Shown: positions 35,263 through 43,921 of the stretch, piece by piece
How positions within the stretch are numbered: position 1 is the stretch's first letter
How the letters are laid out: every line of letters begins with the position of its first letter
From: Hyphomicrobiales bacterium
GTDB taxonomy: Bacteria > Pseudomonadota > Alphaproteobacteria > Rhizobiales > Rhizobiaceae
Direction: 5' to 3'
NCBI GenBank assembly: GCA_900466005.1
Contig: UEGQ01000001.1
Location: 62,001 to 126,000, forward strand
Length of the DNA stretch: 64,000 nt
Program-made: the position numbers and the translations under genes
The notes under the pieces: generated by a model
What the model was told of the DNA's origin: nothing
What the model saw: the letters and a program-made list of their open reading frames with translations, nothing else
Database searches by the model: none

Positions 35263-36471
35263 ATGTCCCAGACAGCTGAACTGATTGCTACCGAACATCG
35301 TCTCGGCGCCCATAACTACAAGCCGCTCGACGTCGTACTGACGCGAGGCCAGGGTGTGCATGTCTGGGACAGCGACGGAAACCGCTATCTCGATTGCCTG
35401 TCGGCGTATTCCGCCGTCAACCAGGGTCACTGCCACCCGCGCATCCTGGCCGCGATGACCGAGCAGGCCTCCAAGCTTACGCTAACCTCGCGCGCCTTCC
35501 GCAACGACCAGCTCGCTCTCTTCTACGAAGAGCTCGCCGCGCTTACCGGCTCCCACAAGATCCTGCCGATGAACTCCGGCGCCGAAGCCGTAGAAACGGC
35601 GATCAAGGCGGTACGCAAATGGGGCTACGAGGTGAAAGGCGTCGAGAAGAACAAGGCCGAGATCATCGTCTGTTCGGAGAATTTCCACGGCCGCACGCTG
35701 AGCATCATCAGCTTCTCGACCGATCCGGACGCCCGCGAAGGCTTCGGTCCTTACACGCCGGGCTTCACCATCATACCTTTCGGTGATGCCGCCGCATTCG
35801 AGGCCGCCATAAGCCCGAACACGGTCGGTGCCCTCATTGAGCCGATCCAGGGCGAGGCCGGCGTGATCATTCCTCCGGCCGGCTATTTCCGCCGGGTGCG
35901 TGACCTGTGCACAGAGCACAACGTCACACTGATCCTCGACGAGATACAGACCGGACTCGGTCGAACCGGCAAGTTGCTGGCGGAAGAGCACGAAGGCATC
36001 GAGGCAGACGTGACCCTGATCGGCAAGGCCCTCTCCGGCGGCTTCTATCCGGTCTCCGCGGTGCTTTCGAACTCGGAAGTGCTCGGAGTCCTTCAGCCTG
36101 GCCAGCACGGCTCGACTTTCGGCGGCAATCCACTCGCCTGCGCGATCGCCCGAGAGGCGCTGAAGGTACTGGTGGAAGAAGGCATGATCGAAAACGCCGA
36201 GAGAATGGGAGCCTACTTCATGGAAGGGCTTCGTTCGATCCGCTCCAACATGATCCGGGAAGTCCGCGGGCGCGGCCTGATGATGGCGGTCGAGCTCCTG
36301 CCCGAGGCAGGTGGTGCCCGAAAGTACTGCTACGCCATGAAGGACCGCGGCATTCTCGCCAAGGATACCCACGTCAATACCATTCGCCTCGCGCCACCGC
36401 TGGTTATCACCAGGGACCAGGTGGATTGGGCAATCGAAAACATCGATGCCGTACTGTCGAAAGGCGCGTGA
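35263..36471 (+). CDS. rocD: Ornithine aminotransferase
   Basis: PLP enzyme transferring the delta-amino group of ornithine to 2-oxoglutarate, giving glutamate-5-semialdehyde. 402 aa. Class III aminotransferase landmarks: [32 protein letters not shown], the [15 protein letters not shown] segment with the PLP Asp, [17 protein letters not shown] with the PLP Lys, and [13 protein letters not shown]. It is second in the arginase operon, which strongly supports ornithine over other substrates. Confidence 0.95.
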   Translation: MSQTAELIATEHRLGAHNYKPLDVVLTRGQGVHVWDSDGNRYLDCLSAYSAVNQGHCHPRILAAMTEQASKLTLTSRAFRNDQLALFYEELAALTGSHKILPMNSGAEAVETAIKAVRKWGYEVKGVEKNKAEIIVCSENFHGRTLSIISFSTDPDAREGFGPYTPGFTIIPFGDAAAFEAAISPNTVGALIEPIQGEAGVIIPPAGYFRRVRDLCTEHNVTLILDEIQTGLGRTGKLLAEEHEGIEADVTLIGKALSGGFYPVSAVLSNSEVLGVLQPGQHGSTFGGNPLACAIAREALKVLVEEGMIENAERMGAYFMEGLRSIRSNMIREVRGRGLMMAVELLPEAGGARKYCYAMKDRGILAKDTHVNTIRLAPPLVITRDQVDWAIENIDAVLSKGA

Positions 36472-36686
36472 AGACGGCGGGCTTTTGGCCGTTGCGGGCT
36501 GCAGCTCTCCTGTGCCGTCTCGGGTTTAGATTTGAGCAACACTCTTCCGCTACGGTGCAAAGAGCGAGACGAGATGTCACTGCCGCAGCCCGGTCCGTCG
36601 CATCGCCGGTACGCGTTTTCACGGCATGAGCAAGGACGTTTCGGCACCGGCGCTCTGCGAAAGATAAAAGGACTGGGAACACACTG

Positions 36687-37166
36687 ATGGCAACGACGAT
36701 CAACTCCACCACCTTCGGCGGCGATACCCTCGAGATCATCGCCTTCCGTCTTCATGATCAGGAATTCTGCGTGAAGACGACGACCATTCGCGAAATCCGC
36801 GGCTGGGCACCTTCGACCCCCATTCCGCATGCGCCGGCCGACGTGATCGGCGTCATGAACCTGCGCGGCTCGGTGATCCCGATCATCGATCTTGCCTACA
36901 AGCTTGGCATGAAGAGCACGGTCGCCAATGAGCGCAGTGCAATCGTCGTCGCCGAAGTTCACAACATGGTGATCGGCATGCTCGTCGACCGCGTCTCCGA
37001 CATTCTGACGATTCCGAGCTCTCAGGTTCAGCCTGTACCGGAAATTTCGGCTTCGTTCGACAAGTCCTTCTCGGAAGGTATCATCGCCACCGAGAACGGC
37101 ATGATCTGCTTCCTGAACCTGTCGAAGATGTTCAAGGGTACGGAAGCCGACGACCTCGCCGCCTGA
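36687..37166 (+). CDS. cheW: CheW-like chemotaxis coupling protein
   Basis: A 159-aa single CheW domain: FRLHDQEFCVKTTTIREIRGWAPSTPIPHAPADVIGVMNLRGSVIPIIDLAYKLGM, then VIGMLVDRVSDILTIPSSQVQPVPEIS. It would couple chemoreceptors to CheA. No other che genes are in the window, so it is an orphan copy separate from any main chemotaxis cluster. It has its own terminator and a 215-nt upstream region without a gene. Confidence 0.93.
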   Translation: MATTINSTTFGGDTLEIIAFRLHDQEFCVKTTTIREIRGWAPSTPIPHAPADVIGVMNLRGSVIPIIDLAYKLGMKSTVANERSAIVVAEVHNMVIGMLVDRVSDILTIPSSQVQPVPEISASFDKSFSEGIIATENGMICFLNLSKMFKGTEADDLAA

Positions 37167-37194
37167 TCGCAGCCCGCGATATCTTGATTTAAGG

Positions 37195-37226
37195 AGCCCG
37201 GCGCTATCGGATAGCGCCGGGCTTTA
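37195..37226 (+). terminator. Rho-independent terminator of cheW
   Basis: A perfect 13-bp inverted repeat (37195-37207 with 37211-37223, loop CGG) followed by TTATT, starting 28 nt after the cheW stop. Confidence 0.88.
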
Positions 37227-37320
37227 TTGCGTGCGCGCCCCGTCCTACGTCAGGTGAGTTGATCGCGGACGGGGCCTGACGTACGACAAGGCGGACAGAA
37301 TCGTCTGAGGTTTCAACGTC

Positions 37321-38166
37321 ATGCAACTGCTTCTCATCCACACCGGCGGCACGATCGGCATGGCACCCGGGCCCGACGGCCTCGCTCCGGTCAAAGGCCT
37401 CGTCGAAAAGGCATTGGCAGAACGCCTGCCGACGGCTGTTTCGCTCCACAGCCATGTCTTCGACCCGCTGATTGACAGCGCCGACATGGGGCCGGATGGA
37501 TGGAACGCGATCCTTTCGGCCATCCGCGCCTATCCCGACGTGCCTGCCATCGTGACCCATGGCACCGACACCATGGCCTTCACCGGCGCCGCCCTTTCGC
37601 AGGCGCTTGCCGGAGAAGGCCGCAGGGTCATTCTTTGCGGTTCCATGACGCCGCTCGGCATGGATGGTGATGCCGAAGGCAATCTTGCCTTGGCGATCGA
37701 GACGGCCATGAAGGCAGGCGAAGGCGTACATTTGGCTTTTGCCGGCTCGCTGCTGCCGGCGGATGGCCTTGTGAAGCACCACAGTCACGAGGCCCTCTCC
37801 TTTCGCTCGCAGCCGCAGCTGAAGCAACCGACGCCGTCAAGGCGCAGCTTCTCCGCCCGTCGCCTCGCCATCCTGACGCTTTCGCCGGGCCTGCCGGCTG
37901 AGGCGCTGGAAGCCAGCCTCGCCACGCTGGACGGTGCTGTCCTGCGTGTCTTTGGTGCTGGCACGGCGCCATCGGACCGGGCGATCCTGAATGTTCTTAC
38001 CGAGGCCGTCGCCGCGGGCAAGCGAGTCCGTGCGGTGAGCCAATGCGAGGCGGGCGGCTTGACGCCGGGAACCTACGCCGCGGGTGCCGGCCTTTGGGCA
38101 ACCGGCGTCGAGAATGGTGGACTGGAAACGCCGGAAGCAGCGCTCATCCGCCTTTGGCTCAACTGA
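37321..38166 (+). CDS. L-asparaginase-family amidohydrolase
   Basis: A 281-aa member of the bacterial type I/II asparaginase family. Active-site threonine motifs are IHTGGTIGMAPG (first Thr) and IVTHGTDTMAFTG (second Thr-Asp), with a short C-terminal domain ending ALIRLWLN. No signal peptide, so cytoplasmic. It is shorter than E. coli AnsB (about 330 aa), with a reduced central region. Asparagine hydrolysis is the likely activity, but glutaminase or other amidase activity cannot be excluded. Convergent with the oxalate/formate transporter gene. Confidence 0.88.
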   Translation: MQLLLIHTGGTIGMAPGPDGLAPVKGLVEKALAERLPTAVSLHSHVFDPLIDSADMGPDGWNAILSAIRAYPDVPAIVTHGTDTMAFTGAALSQALAGEGRRVILCGSMTPLGMDGDAEGNLALAIETAMKAGEGVHLAFAGSLLPADGLVKHHSHEALSFRSQPQLKQPTPSRRSFSARRLAILTLSPGLPAEALEASLATLDGAVLRVFGAGTAPSDRAILNVLTEAVAAGKRVRAVSQCEAGGLTPGTYAAGAGLWATGVENGGLETPEAALIRLWLN

Positions 38167-38233
38167 GGCGAATGCAAGAGAGGCGGACTTTTCCAGCCCG
38201 CCTCCTCACGAAAAATCTCTCTTTTATCCAGGC

Positions 38234-39886
38234 TCAGCTGAAGAGCACGAAGGTCTTCTGCAGCGTGATCCAGACACCCCAGAGGATCGGGAGACCGATG
38301 ACGGCCCAGGCGGCCAGCGCCTTTCCGTCGAACCCACCCTTGCCGATTCCGAAGGAGCCAGTGGGGCCGGCATTGCTTGCCTGGGTTTTGGCCTGCAGGG
38401 CCGCAACTTCGTCGTCCGACATGAACCACTTGTCGGAGAGCGGCCTGACCAGCGCGTTGGCAATAAGCCCCAACGCCAGCATGCCGGCCAGGATGTACAT
38501 GGTAAAGTCGTACACCTGTGCGCGGGGAATGCCGGCAGCGATCTGTGCCTCCCGGATGTAGTTGACGACGACCGGCCCGATGATGCCTGCCGTGGCCCAT
38601 GCTGTCAGGAGGCGACCATGAATCGCGCCCACGAACTGCGTTCCGAAGATGTCCGCAAGATAGGCGGGAATGGTTGAGAAGCCGCCGCCATACATGGAGA
38701 GAATGACGCAGAAGGCCGCCACGAAGTACACTTTACTGCCGATGCCGGCCGCCCATGGTGCCGAGGCATAAAGCAGGATGCCGAGCAGGAAGAAGACGTA
38801 ATAGGTGTTCTTGCGCCCGATCTTGTCAGAGAGTGCTGCCCAGAAGAACCGGCCGCCAATGTTGAACAGCGACAGCAGCCCGGTGAACCCGGCAGCGATC
38901 GCGGCGACGGCAGCCAGTTGTTCCTTGCTGAGGTCGGCAAACTTCAGCTCCGGAACACCGATCAGCGAACCGGCGAAGATTTCCTGCAGCATCGGCGAGG
39001 CCATGCCGATCACCCCGATACCAGCGGAGACGTTGAGCGTCAGCACGGCCCAGATCAGCCAGAATTGCAGCGTCTTGTGCGCGTCGCGCAGATGGACATG
39101 GCCGTGCGTAATCATCGCATTGCCGGTGACTTTCGGCTGCCAGCCTTCAGGGCGCCAACCGGCGGGCGGAATGCGATAGCCGAAAGCACCGCCCATCATG
39201 AAGACGAAATAGATCGCCGCGATGACGACAAAGGTTTGCCACACGCCGACCGAGGTATCGCTCTTGAAGGTGTTCATCAGGATGTTGGCCAGTGGTGCTC
39301 CGATCATCGCACCGCCGCCGAAGCCCATGATTGCCATGCCGGTCGCCATTCCGCGGCGGTCCGGAAACCACTTGATCAGTGTCGAGACCGGCGAGATGTA
39401 ACCGAGCCCGAGGCCGATACCTCCGATAACGCCCGCACCAATCCACATCAGCCAGAGCTGGTGGACGATGACACCGATCGCTGCAAGGACAATCCCGCCG
39501 CACCAGCAGCAGGCCGCTACAAGGCCCGCCTTGCGCGGGCCAGCACGCTCAAGCCAGCCACCCCATATGGCCGCCGAGCTGCCGAGAAGCACGAAAAACA
39601 GGGTATACATCCAGCCGAGATCGCTGACGCGCCAGTCGCAGCTGGTCGTGAAGAGCGCCGTGGCCAGGGTCATATCCGGACAGGCGACAGGCGCTGTAAT
39701 CCCGATCGACTTTGTGAGCGGCAGCCAAAACACCGAGAAGCCGTAGGCCATGCCGATGCAGAGATGAATGGCAAGTGCCGCTGGCGGCACCAGCCAGCGA
39801 TTGAAGCCCGGCTTCGCTATGATGCGCTCGCGGTCGAGCAGACCTGCGCCATAACCGCCGGTTAGTGTTTCCGTACTCACAGACAT
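38234..39886 (-). CDS. Oxalate/formate antiporter (OFA)-family MFS transporter
   Basis: A 550-aa major facilitator protein with about 12 transmembrane helices (for example WLVPPAALAIHLCIGMAYGFSVFWLPL near the N-terminus), an RRGMATGMAIMGFGGGAMIGAPLAN segment and SDKIGRKNTYYVFFLLG. The sequence style is that of the OFA family, whose model member OxlT exchanges oxalate and formate. It is longer than OxlT (418 aa) through a central loop and a C-terminal extension. It is preceded by a sigma-54 promoter and two palindromes, downstream of an NtrC-class regulator and kinase, and near a formate dehydrogenase operon. Transport of formate, oxalate or another small carboxylate is the inference. Confidence 0.85.
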   Translation of the reverse strand: MSVSTETLTGGYGAGLLDRERIIAKPGFNRWLVPPAALAIHLCIGMAYGFSVFWLPLTKSIGITAPVACPDMTLATALFTTSCDWRVSDLGWMYTLFFVLLGSSAAIWGGWLERAGPRKAGLVAACCWCGGIVLAAIGVIVHQLWLMWIGAGVIGGIGLGLGYISPVSTLIKWFPDRRGMATGMAIMGFGGGAMIGAPLANILMNTFKSDTSVGVWQTFVVIAAIYFVFMMGGAFGYRIPPAGWRPEGWQPKVTGNAMITHGHVHLRDAHKTLQFWLIWAVLTLNVSAGIGVIGMASPMLQEIFAGSLIGVPELKFADLSKEQLAAVAAIAAGFTGLLSLFNIGGRFFWAALSDKIGRKNTYYVFFLLGILLYASAPWAAGIGSKVYFVAAFCVILSMYGGGFSTIPAYLADIFGTQFVGAIHGRLLTAWATAGIIGPVVVNYIREAQIAAGIPRAQVYDFTMYILAGMLALGLIANALVRPLSDKWFMSDDEVAALQAKTQASNAGPTGSFGIGKGGFDGKALAAWAVIGLPILWGVWITLQKTFVLFS

Positions 39887-40066
39887 ATCTATTCTCCTCC
39901 CTTCCCCCGGTCGAAGCCGGCGGATCCATCTGCTTGCAGACAGACATCAGTTCCGATCCATGGAACCGATGCACGTACTGCCTCCCCAGCGATGTCGCGC
40001 AAGCGAGTCGCTCTCCCGTTTCCGGTGGCTCGATGTCGGACAGCGCGCCGGAAGCAAAGGTCACGT

Positions 40067-40082
40067 AGCAACCCATGTGCCA
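40067..40082 (-). promoter_or_regulatory. Sigma-54 (-24/-12) promoter for the OFA transporter
   Basis: On the minus strand TGGCACATGGGTTGCT, matching TGGCAC-N5-TTGCW exactly. The -24 GG and -12 GC are correctly spaced. Transcription would start near 40056, about 170 nt before the transporter ATG at 39886. Confidence 0.85.
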
Positions 40083-40134
40083 GGAGACGACTTGACGTTT
40101 TTCAATGTGTTAGGCCGCGCCGACTCGGCAATTT

Positions 40135-40170
40135 GGACATTTTGTCCGGATCGTGTGCGACATTTTGTCC
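40135..40170 (-). promoter_or_regulatory. Tandem palindromes: putative enhancer (UAS) for the adjacent NtrC-class regulator
   Basis: Two 13-nt palindromic copies, GGACATTTTGTCC (40135-40147) and CGACATTTTGTCC (40158-40170), offset by 23 bp, about two helical turns. They are centred roughly 84 and 107 nt upstream of the predicted sigma-54 transcription start, and lie immediately after the kinase stop codon. Confidence 0.75.
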
Positions 40171-40183
40171 GGGCAGTATCTCT

Positions 40184-42208
40184 TCAATCCGCTTCTGGAA
40201 GCCAGATCGTAAAGGTGGTTCCTGCTCCCGGACGGCTCTCGGCGGTCAGGCTACCGCCCTGTCGCGTAACCAGCGTTTGACTGATCGACAGGCCAAGACC
40301 GGTTCCGCCCTGCCGTTTGGTAGTAAAGAAAGGATCGAAGATGCGGTGAAGCACATCGGGTGTCATCCCGACGCCGGTATCCGTCACCTCGATGGCAACA
40401 CCCCGCCGTCCCTCGCGATCCTCGTCGCGACTCTTCAGCGTCAGCGTCCCGCCGTCCGGCATCGCGTGGATGGCGTTGACGATGAGGTTCACCAATACTT
40501 GCTGCAGCTCCGTGCGGTTCATCAGTACCCGCCGCATGGCCGCATCCTCCCGCGAGACCCCAATAGCCCCCTTGTTCAGCAGGTGCTGCACGAGCGGCAG
40601 ACAATCAGAAACCACGTCGGCCACCGCATGCCGCTCGACATAGCCGGCATATTCCTCGGGCTTCGCGAACTGCAGGAGTTTCGTCACGATCTGGCTGATC
40701 CGGTGAATCTGTTCGTCGATGAGACGAAACTCGGTTGCAACGCCCTCGCTCTCGGCAGCGAGAACACTGCGAACCACATCGAGATTGCCCTGCATGACTG
40801 CTATGGGATTGTTGATCTCGTGGGCAACCCCGGCCGTGATTTCACCAATGGCAGCAAGCTTCTCGGACATGATCAGTTGCTTCGTGGTCGCCTCGAGCTG
40901 CCTGTTGGCGATTTCGAGCTCATGCGTCCTGGCCGCCACCCGGGCATTGAGTTCATCGTTCCAGGTCCGGAGTTCGCGATCACGTTGCTGGACCTGATCC
41001 AGCAGCGTGTCGAGATGGTGTGCGACGCGGCCGATCTCGTCGTCGGCACGTGCAAGGCCGGTGCGCGCTCCGAGATCCCCCTCTTCCACCCTGCCGATGG
41101 TCGCCGTCATGCGCTCGAGCGGCTTGAAGATTCCTCGTGCCCAACGCAGAAAGATCGGAACACTGGCGCCAGTCACGGCAAGGAATGCAAGACCGATGCC
41201 GATTAGGGTCTCCATTTTGGCGCGTGCAAACGGCGCTTCCAGAAAGCCGACATAGAGCATGCCGACCCGTTTGCCGTAGCTGTCGCTGATCGGCTCGTAG
41301 GCGGAAACATACCAATCGTTAACGACGAAGGCGCTGTCGAGCCAGACTCGACCTTGATCGAGCACCGCCTCGCGGACCGCCTTCGACACCCGTGTGCCGA
41401 GCGCTCGCTTGTCCTCGAAGAGCCGGACATTCGTACTGATGCGAACGTCGTCCAGAAAGAGCGTCGCCGTGCCGCGGCTGCCGGTCGGAAGGCTGGCTTC
41501 GCGGTAGACGAGATCGTTGATCGTGTCGATGAACACAAGGTTCTGGTTGAGCAGGATTCCGCCGACCAGCGCGACGTTTCCCTGGCCCGGCACGAAAGCG
41601 GGGCTCGCGGAATGGACGATCATGCCCCGACTTTCGGAGAACCGGTCGGTCGGAAGCGCGTTCGGCGTCGGCACAAGCTCCAGCCGCGCTTGGGACGCCA
41701 GGTTGGAGGAGATCGCGGCCAGTTCTTCGTTGGTGAAGATGTCGATTGCCGTGCTGGCACGGCCAGAGAGTGCATCCTGCACAACAGGCCAGTCACTGCG
41801 GATCGGCGCGACGGTTCCCAACGGTGGAGAGGCGGCGAATGGCCCTTCGCCACCTGTGACCATCAGGAAATCCAGTCCGAGCCGCTTTCGGTTTTCTTCG
41901 AGAAATGCCGGCAGTGCGGTGGCCCCGTCACGGGCGACGATGTCGCGGAAACCGGCCGAATCCGTGAGTGCCTTCAGGTGTTCGCCGGTGTTTTCGAGAA
42001 TCCGGGACAGATACTGGTGCGCGATCGTGAGATCGCCGTTCACCTTGGAGGTCAGGAGCGCATCAAACTTGGCTTCCCATCGCGCCATGGTGACGGCAAG
42101 CAGCACGGGCAGTATGACAAGTGTCGGCAGCAGTGCGATTGCAAGCAGGCGAAAACGGATCGAGGAGCCGCCCACGCCAGGCGTGACGGGTGTCGCGGGC
42201 TTAGACAT
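40184..42208 (-). CDS. Sensor histidine kinase with Cache sensor domain
   Basis: A 674-aa membrane kinase. Transmembrane helix 1 is at about residues 18-40 (LLAIALLPTLVILPVLLAVTM). A large periplasmic sensor of the Cache_3-Cache_2 type (DVRISTNVR...WLDSAFVVNDWYVSAYEPISDSYGKRVGMLYVGF) leads to transmembrane helix 2 and a HAMP (PLERMTATIGRVEEGDLGARTGLARADDEIG). Then come a coiled coil, HisKA with the phospho-His in ITAGVAHEINNPIAVM, and HATPase N (VNAIHAMPDGG), G1 (DTGVGM) and G2 (GTGLGLS) boxes. Start ATG 42208 overlaps the regulator stop by 8 nt. The ligand is probably a small carboxylate. Confidence 0.92.
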   Translation of the reverse strand: MSKPATPVTPGVGGSSIRFRLLAIALLPTLVILPVLLAVTMARWEAKFDALLTSKVNGDLTIAHQYLSRILENTGEHLKALTDSAGFRDIVARDGATALPAFLEENRKRLGLDFLMVTGGEGPFAASPPLGTVAPIRSDWPVVQDALSGRASTAIDIFTNEELAAISSNLASQARLELVPTPNALPTDRFSESRGMIVHSASPAFVPGQGNVALVGGILLNQNLVFIDTINDLVYREASLPTGSRGTATLFLDDVRISTNVRLFEDKRALGTRVSKAVREAVLDQGRVWLDSAFVVNDWYVSAYEPISDSYGKRVGMLYVGFLEAPFARAKMETLIGIGLAFLAVTGASVPIFLRWARGIFKPLERMTATIGRVEEGDLGARTGLARADDEIGRVAHHLDTLLDQVQQRDRELRTWNDELNARVAARTHELEIANRQLEATTKQLIMSEKLAAIGEITAGVAHEINNPIAVMQGNLDVVRSVLAAESEGVATEFRLIDEQIHRISQIVTKLLQFAKPEEYAGYVERHAVADVVSDCLPLVQHLLNKGAIGVSREDAAMRRVLMNRTELQQVLVNLIVNAIHAMPDGGTLTLKSRDEDREGRRGVAIEVTDTGVGMTPDVLHRIFDPFFTTKRQGGTGLGLSISQTLVTRQGGSLTAESRPGAGTTFTIWLPEAD

Positions 42209-43589
42209 TCCAAGCCGCGCATTTGCGATCGATCGTCTTGCGCGAGACTCCCAGCCGCCGCGCTGCCTCGTCGCGATTGCCGCGAACCTCGTGGAGAACG
42301 GCAAGGATGTGTCGCCGTTCGACATCTTCGAGTGTCGAATCGGCGAAAGCCGCCGGGGGACGATGACCTCGGAAGTCCTCGGGGAAGGCACCGAGGATCA
42401 GGGACCGCTCGACGAGATTCCGCAACTCGCGAACATTTCCGGGCCAGCGATAGTGCAAGAGCGCGGCCGTCACGTCGGCATCGATAGTCACCGGCGGCAT
42501 GCCGAGCTGCAGCGACAACTTGTCCATGAACAGTCGAGCGAGTTCGAGCACATCACCATCTCTCTCCCTGAGAGGCGGAAGAAAGAGCTGCATCACATTG
42601 ATGCGGTAGAACAAATCGGCGCGGAAGTTACCCTGTTTGACCTGCGCTTCGAGGTCCGCATTGGTCGCGAATATGAGGCGGAGATCGACTGGAACCTCAC
42701 GCTCGGCTCCAACCGGACGTATGCGCCTGTCTTCGATCGCCCGCAGCAGCTTGCTTTGGGTCGCAGGCGGCATCTCGCCGATCTCATCCAGAAAGAGCGT
42801 CCCTCCCTGGGCATGCATGAACAGGCCCTCGCGGTTCGTCTCCGCACCCGTGAAGGCTCCCTTGAGATGGCCGAAAAGCTCGGACTCGATCATGTCCGGC
42901 GGAATCGCCGCACAGTTGACCGGCACGAACGGTTTCGAGGCGCGATCCGACAGCGCATGGATCGAACGGGCAGCGACCTCCTTGCCTGTGCCCGATTCAC
43001 CACTCAGCAGCACGGTCGTCGGCAGGGGCGCCACCTTTGCAATCGTCTCGCGAACCCCGCAGATCGCTGGCGACTCGCCGATCAGTTTGTCCCGCAGGAG
43101 GATGTGCTCGGAGGTCGCGCGCAGTTCGTAGCGCAGAACGAAATTCTCGCGCTGCAGCCGCATGCGATCGAGGCAACGGGCGACGGCGTTGAGGATCTGA
43201 TTGGACCGGAAGGGCTTCAACACAAAGTCGACCGCACCGGCACGTAGCGCCTGGATCGCCGTCTCGAGATCCGCATAGGCGGTCATCAGGATGGCATCGG
43301 CATAGAAGCCTATGGCCCTTTGCTCGACAAGCCAGTCCACGCCGTTCTTGCCCGGCATGATGTTGTCGAGAATGACAACGTCGAAATGGTATCGATCGAG
43401 CTTGCGATTGGCTTCATCGGTATCGGCCGCCTCCTCGATCCGCTTGCAGCGCGGCCCGAGCGTACGGACGAGGAAATTACGCATTCCGGGCTCGTCGTCG
43501 ACGACGAGAATGCACGCCTGCGCAAGCCACGGCCCGAATTCGGGCGTGCGTTCGGCGGCGGCCACCTTCCGTACCGTCTCTGCCCGCAC
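42201..43589 (-). CDS. NtrC-class sigma-54-dependent response regulator
   Basis: A 462-aa regulator. Receiver domain at about residues 25-140 (CILVVDDEPGMRNF, phospho-Asp in VVILDNIMPGKNG, Lys in FVLKPF). AAA+ domain with Walker A GESGTGKE, the sigma-54 contact loop GAFTGA (LKGAFTGAETNREG) and Walker B LFLDEIGEM. C-terminal Fis-type helix-turn-helix (NRDEAARRLGVSRKTIDRKC). It is coupled to the kinase gene and lies 98 nt downstream of fdsD, so it could be cotranscribed with the formate dehydrogenase operon. The palindromes at 40135-40170 are its best candidate targets. Confidence 0.94.
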   Translation of the reverse strand: MRAETVRKVAAAERTPEFGPWLAQACILVVDDEPGMRNFLVRTLGPRCKRIEEAADTDEANRKLDRYHFDVVILDNIMPGKNGVDWLVEQRAIGFYADAILMTAYADLETAIQALRAGAVDFVLKPFRSNQILNAVARCLDRMRLQRENFVLRYELRATSEHILLRDKLIGESPAICGVRETIAKVAPLPTTVLLSGESGTGKEVAARSIHALSDRASKPFVPVNCAAIPPDMIESELFGHLKGAFTGAETNREGLFMHAQGGTLFLDEIGEMPPATQSKLLRAIEDRRIRPVGAEREVPVDLRLIFATNADLEAQVKQGNFRADLFYRINVMQLFLPPLRERDGDVLELARLFMDKLSLQLGMPPVTIDADVTAALLHYRWPGNVRELRNLVERSLILGAFPEDFRGHRPPAAFADSTLEDVERRHILAVLHEVRGNRDEAARRLGVSRKTIDRKCAAWNV

Positions 43590-43687
43590 GCGCCTCTCCC
43601 ATCCCGTCGATCAGATTACCGTCATGATTAGCAGAGAAGGCGAGGCTGCAAAAGCCACGGGACTACGGTAGCGGATGAACGGCAATA

Positions 43688-43921
43688 CTACGCCGGCTCG
43701 GGTCGCTTGACCAGTTTGGCCGCATCGAGGACCAGCGGGTCGAGGCCGTCCCCGCCTGCGTCGAGGATCTCGAACAGCTGCCGGCGCATGCGGGGCTCCC
43801 AGAACTTGTTGATGTGCGTGGCAACACCATCGACCCGTGCCGCCTCGGGCTGGGACGCAAAGAAGGACGCGATCTGGTTCGCCATCCGGACCAGCTTTTC
43901 GGCGGTGTGCTCATGCGACAT
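43688..43921 (-). CDS. fdsD: Formate dehydrogenase delta subunit
   Basis: A 77-aa protein, MSHEHTAEKLVRMANQIASFFASQPEAARVDGVATHINKFWEPRMRRQLFEIL, matching the small FdsD subunit of soluble NAD-dependent formate dehydrogenases, which is needed for a functional complex. ATG 43921 has AGGAG upstream and overlaps the end of fdhD by 11 nt; a TTG two codons upstream is less likely. Last gene of the fds operon. Confidence 0.93.
   Translation of the reverse strand: MSHEHTAEKLVRMANQIASFFASQPEAARVDGVATHINKFWEPRMRRQLFEILDAGGDGLDPLVLDAAKLVKRPEPA

Noticed and set aside
38180..38204. GAGGCGG/CCGCCTC hairpin between asparaginase and the OFA transporter
   Set aside because: An 11-nt loop and no T-run on either side make it too weak to call a terminator.
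41517..43247. 576-aa plus-strand open frame opposite the histidine kinase and response regulator
   Set aside because: Spans two genuine minus-strand genes and their overlap, with low-complexity Arg/Ser-rich translation, so it is a codon-bias shadow.
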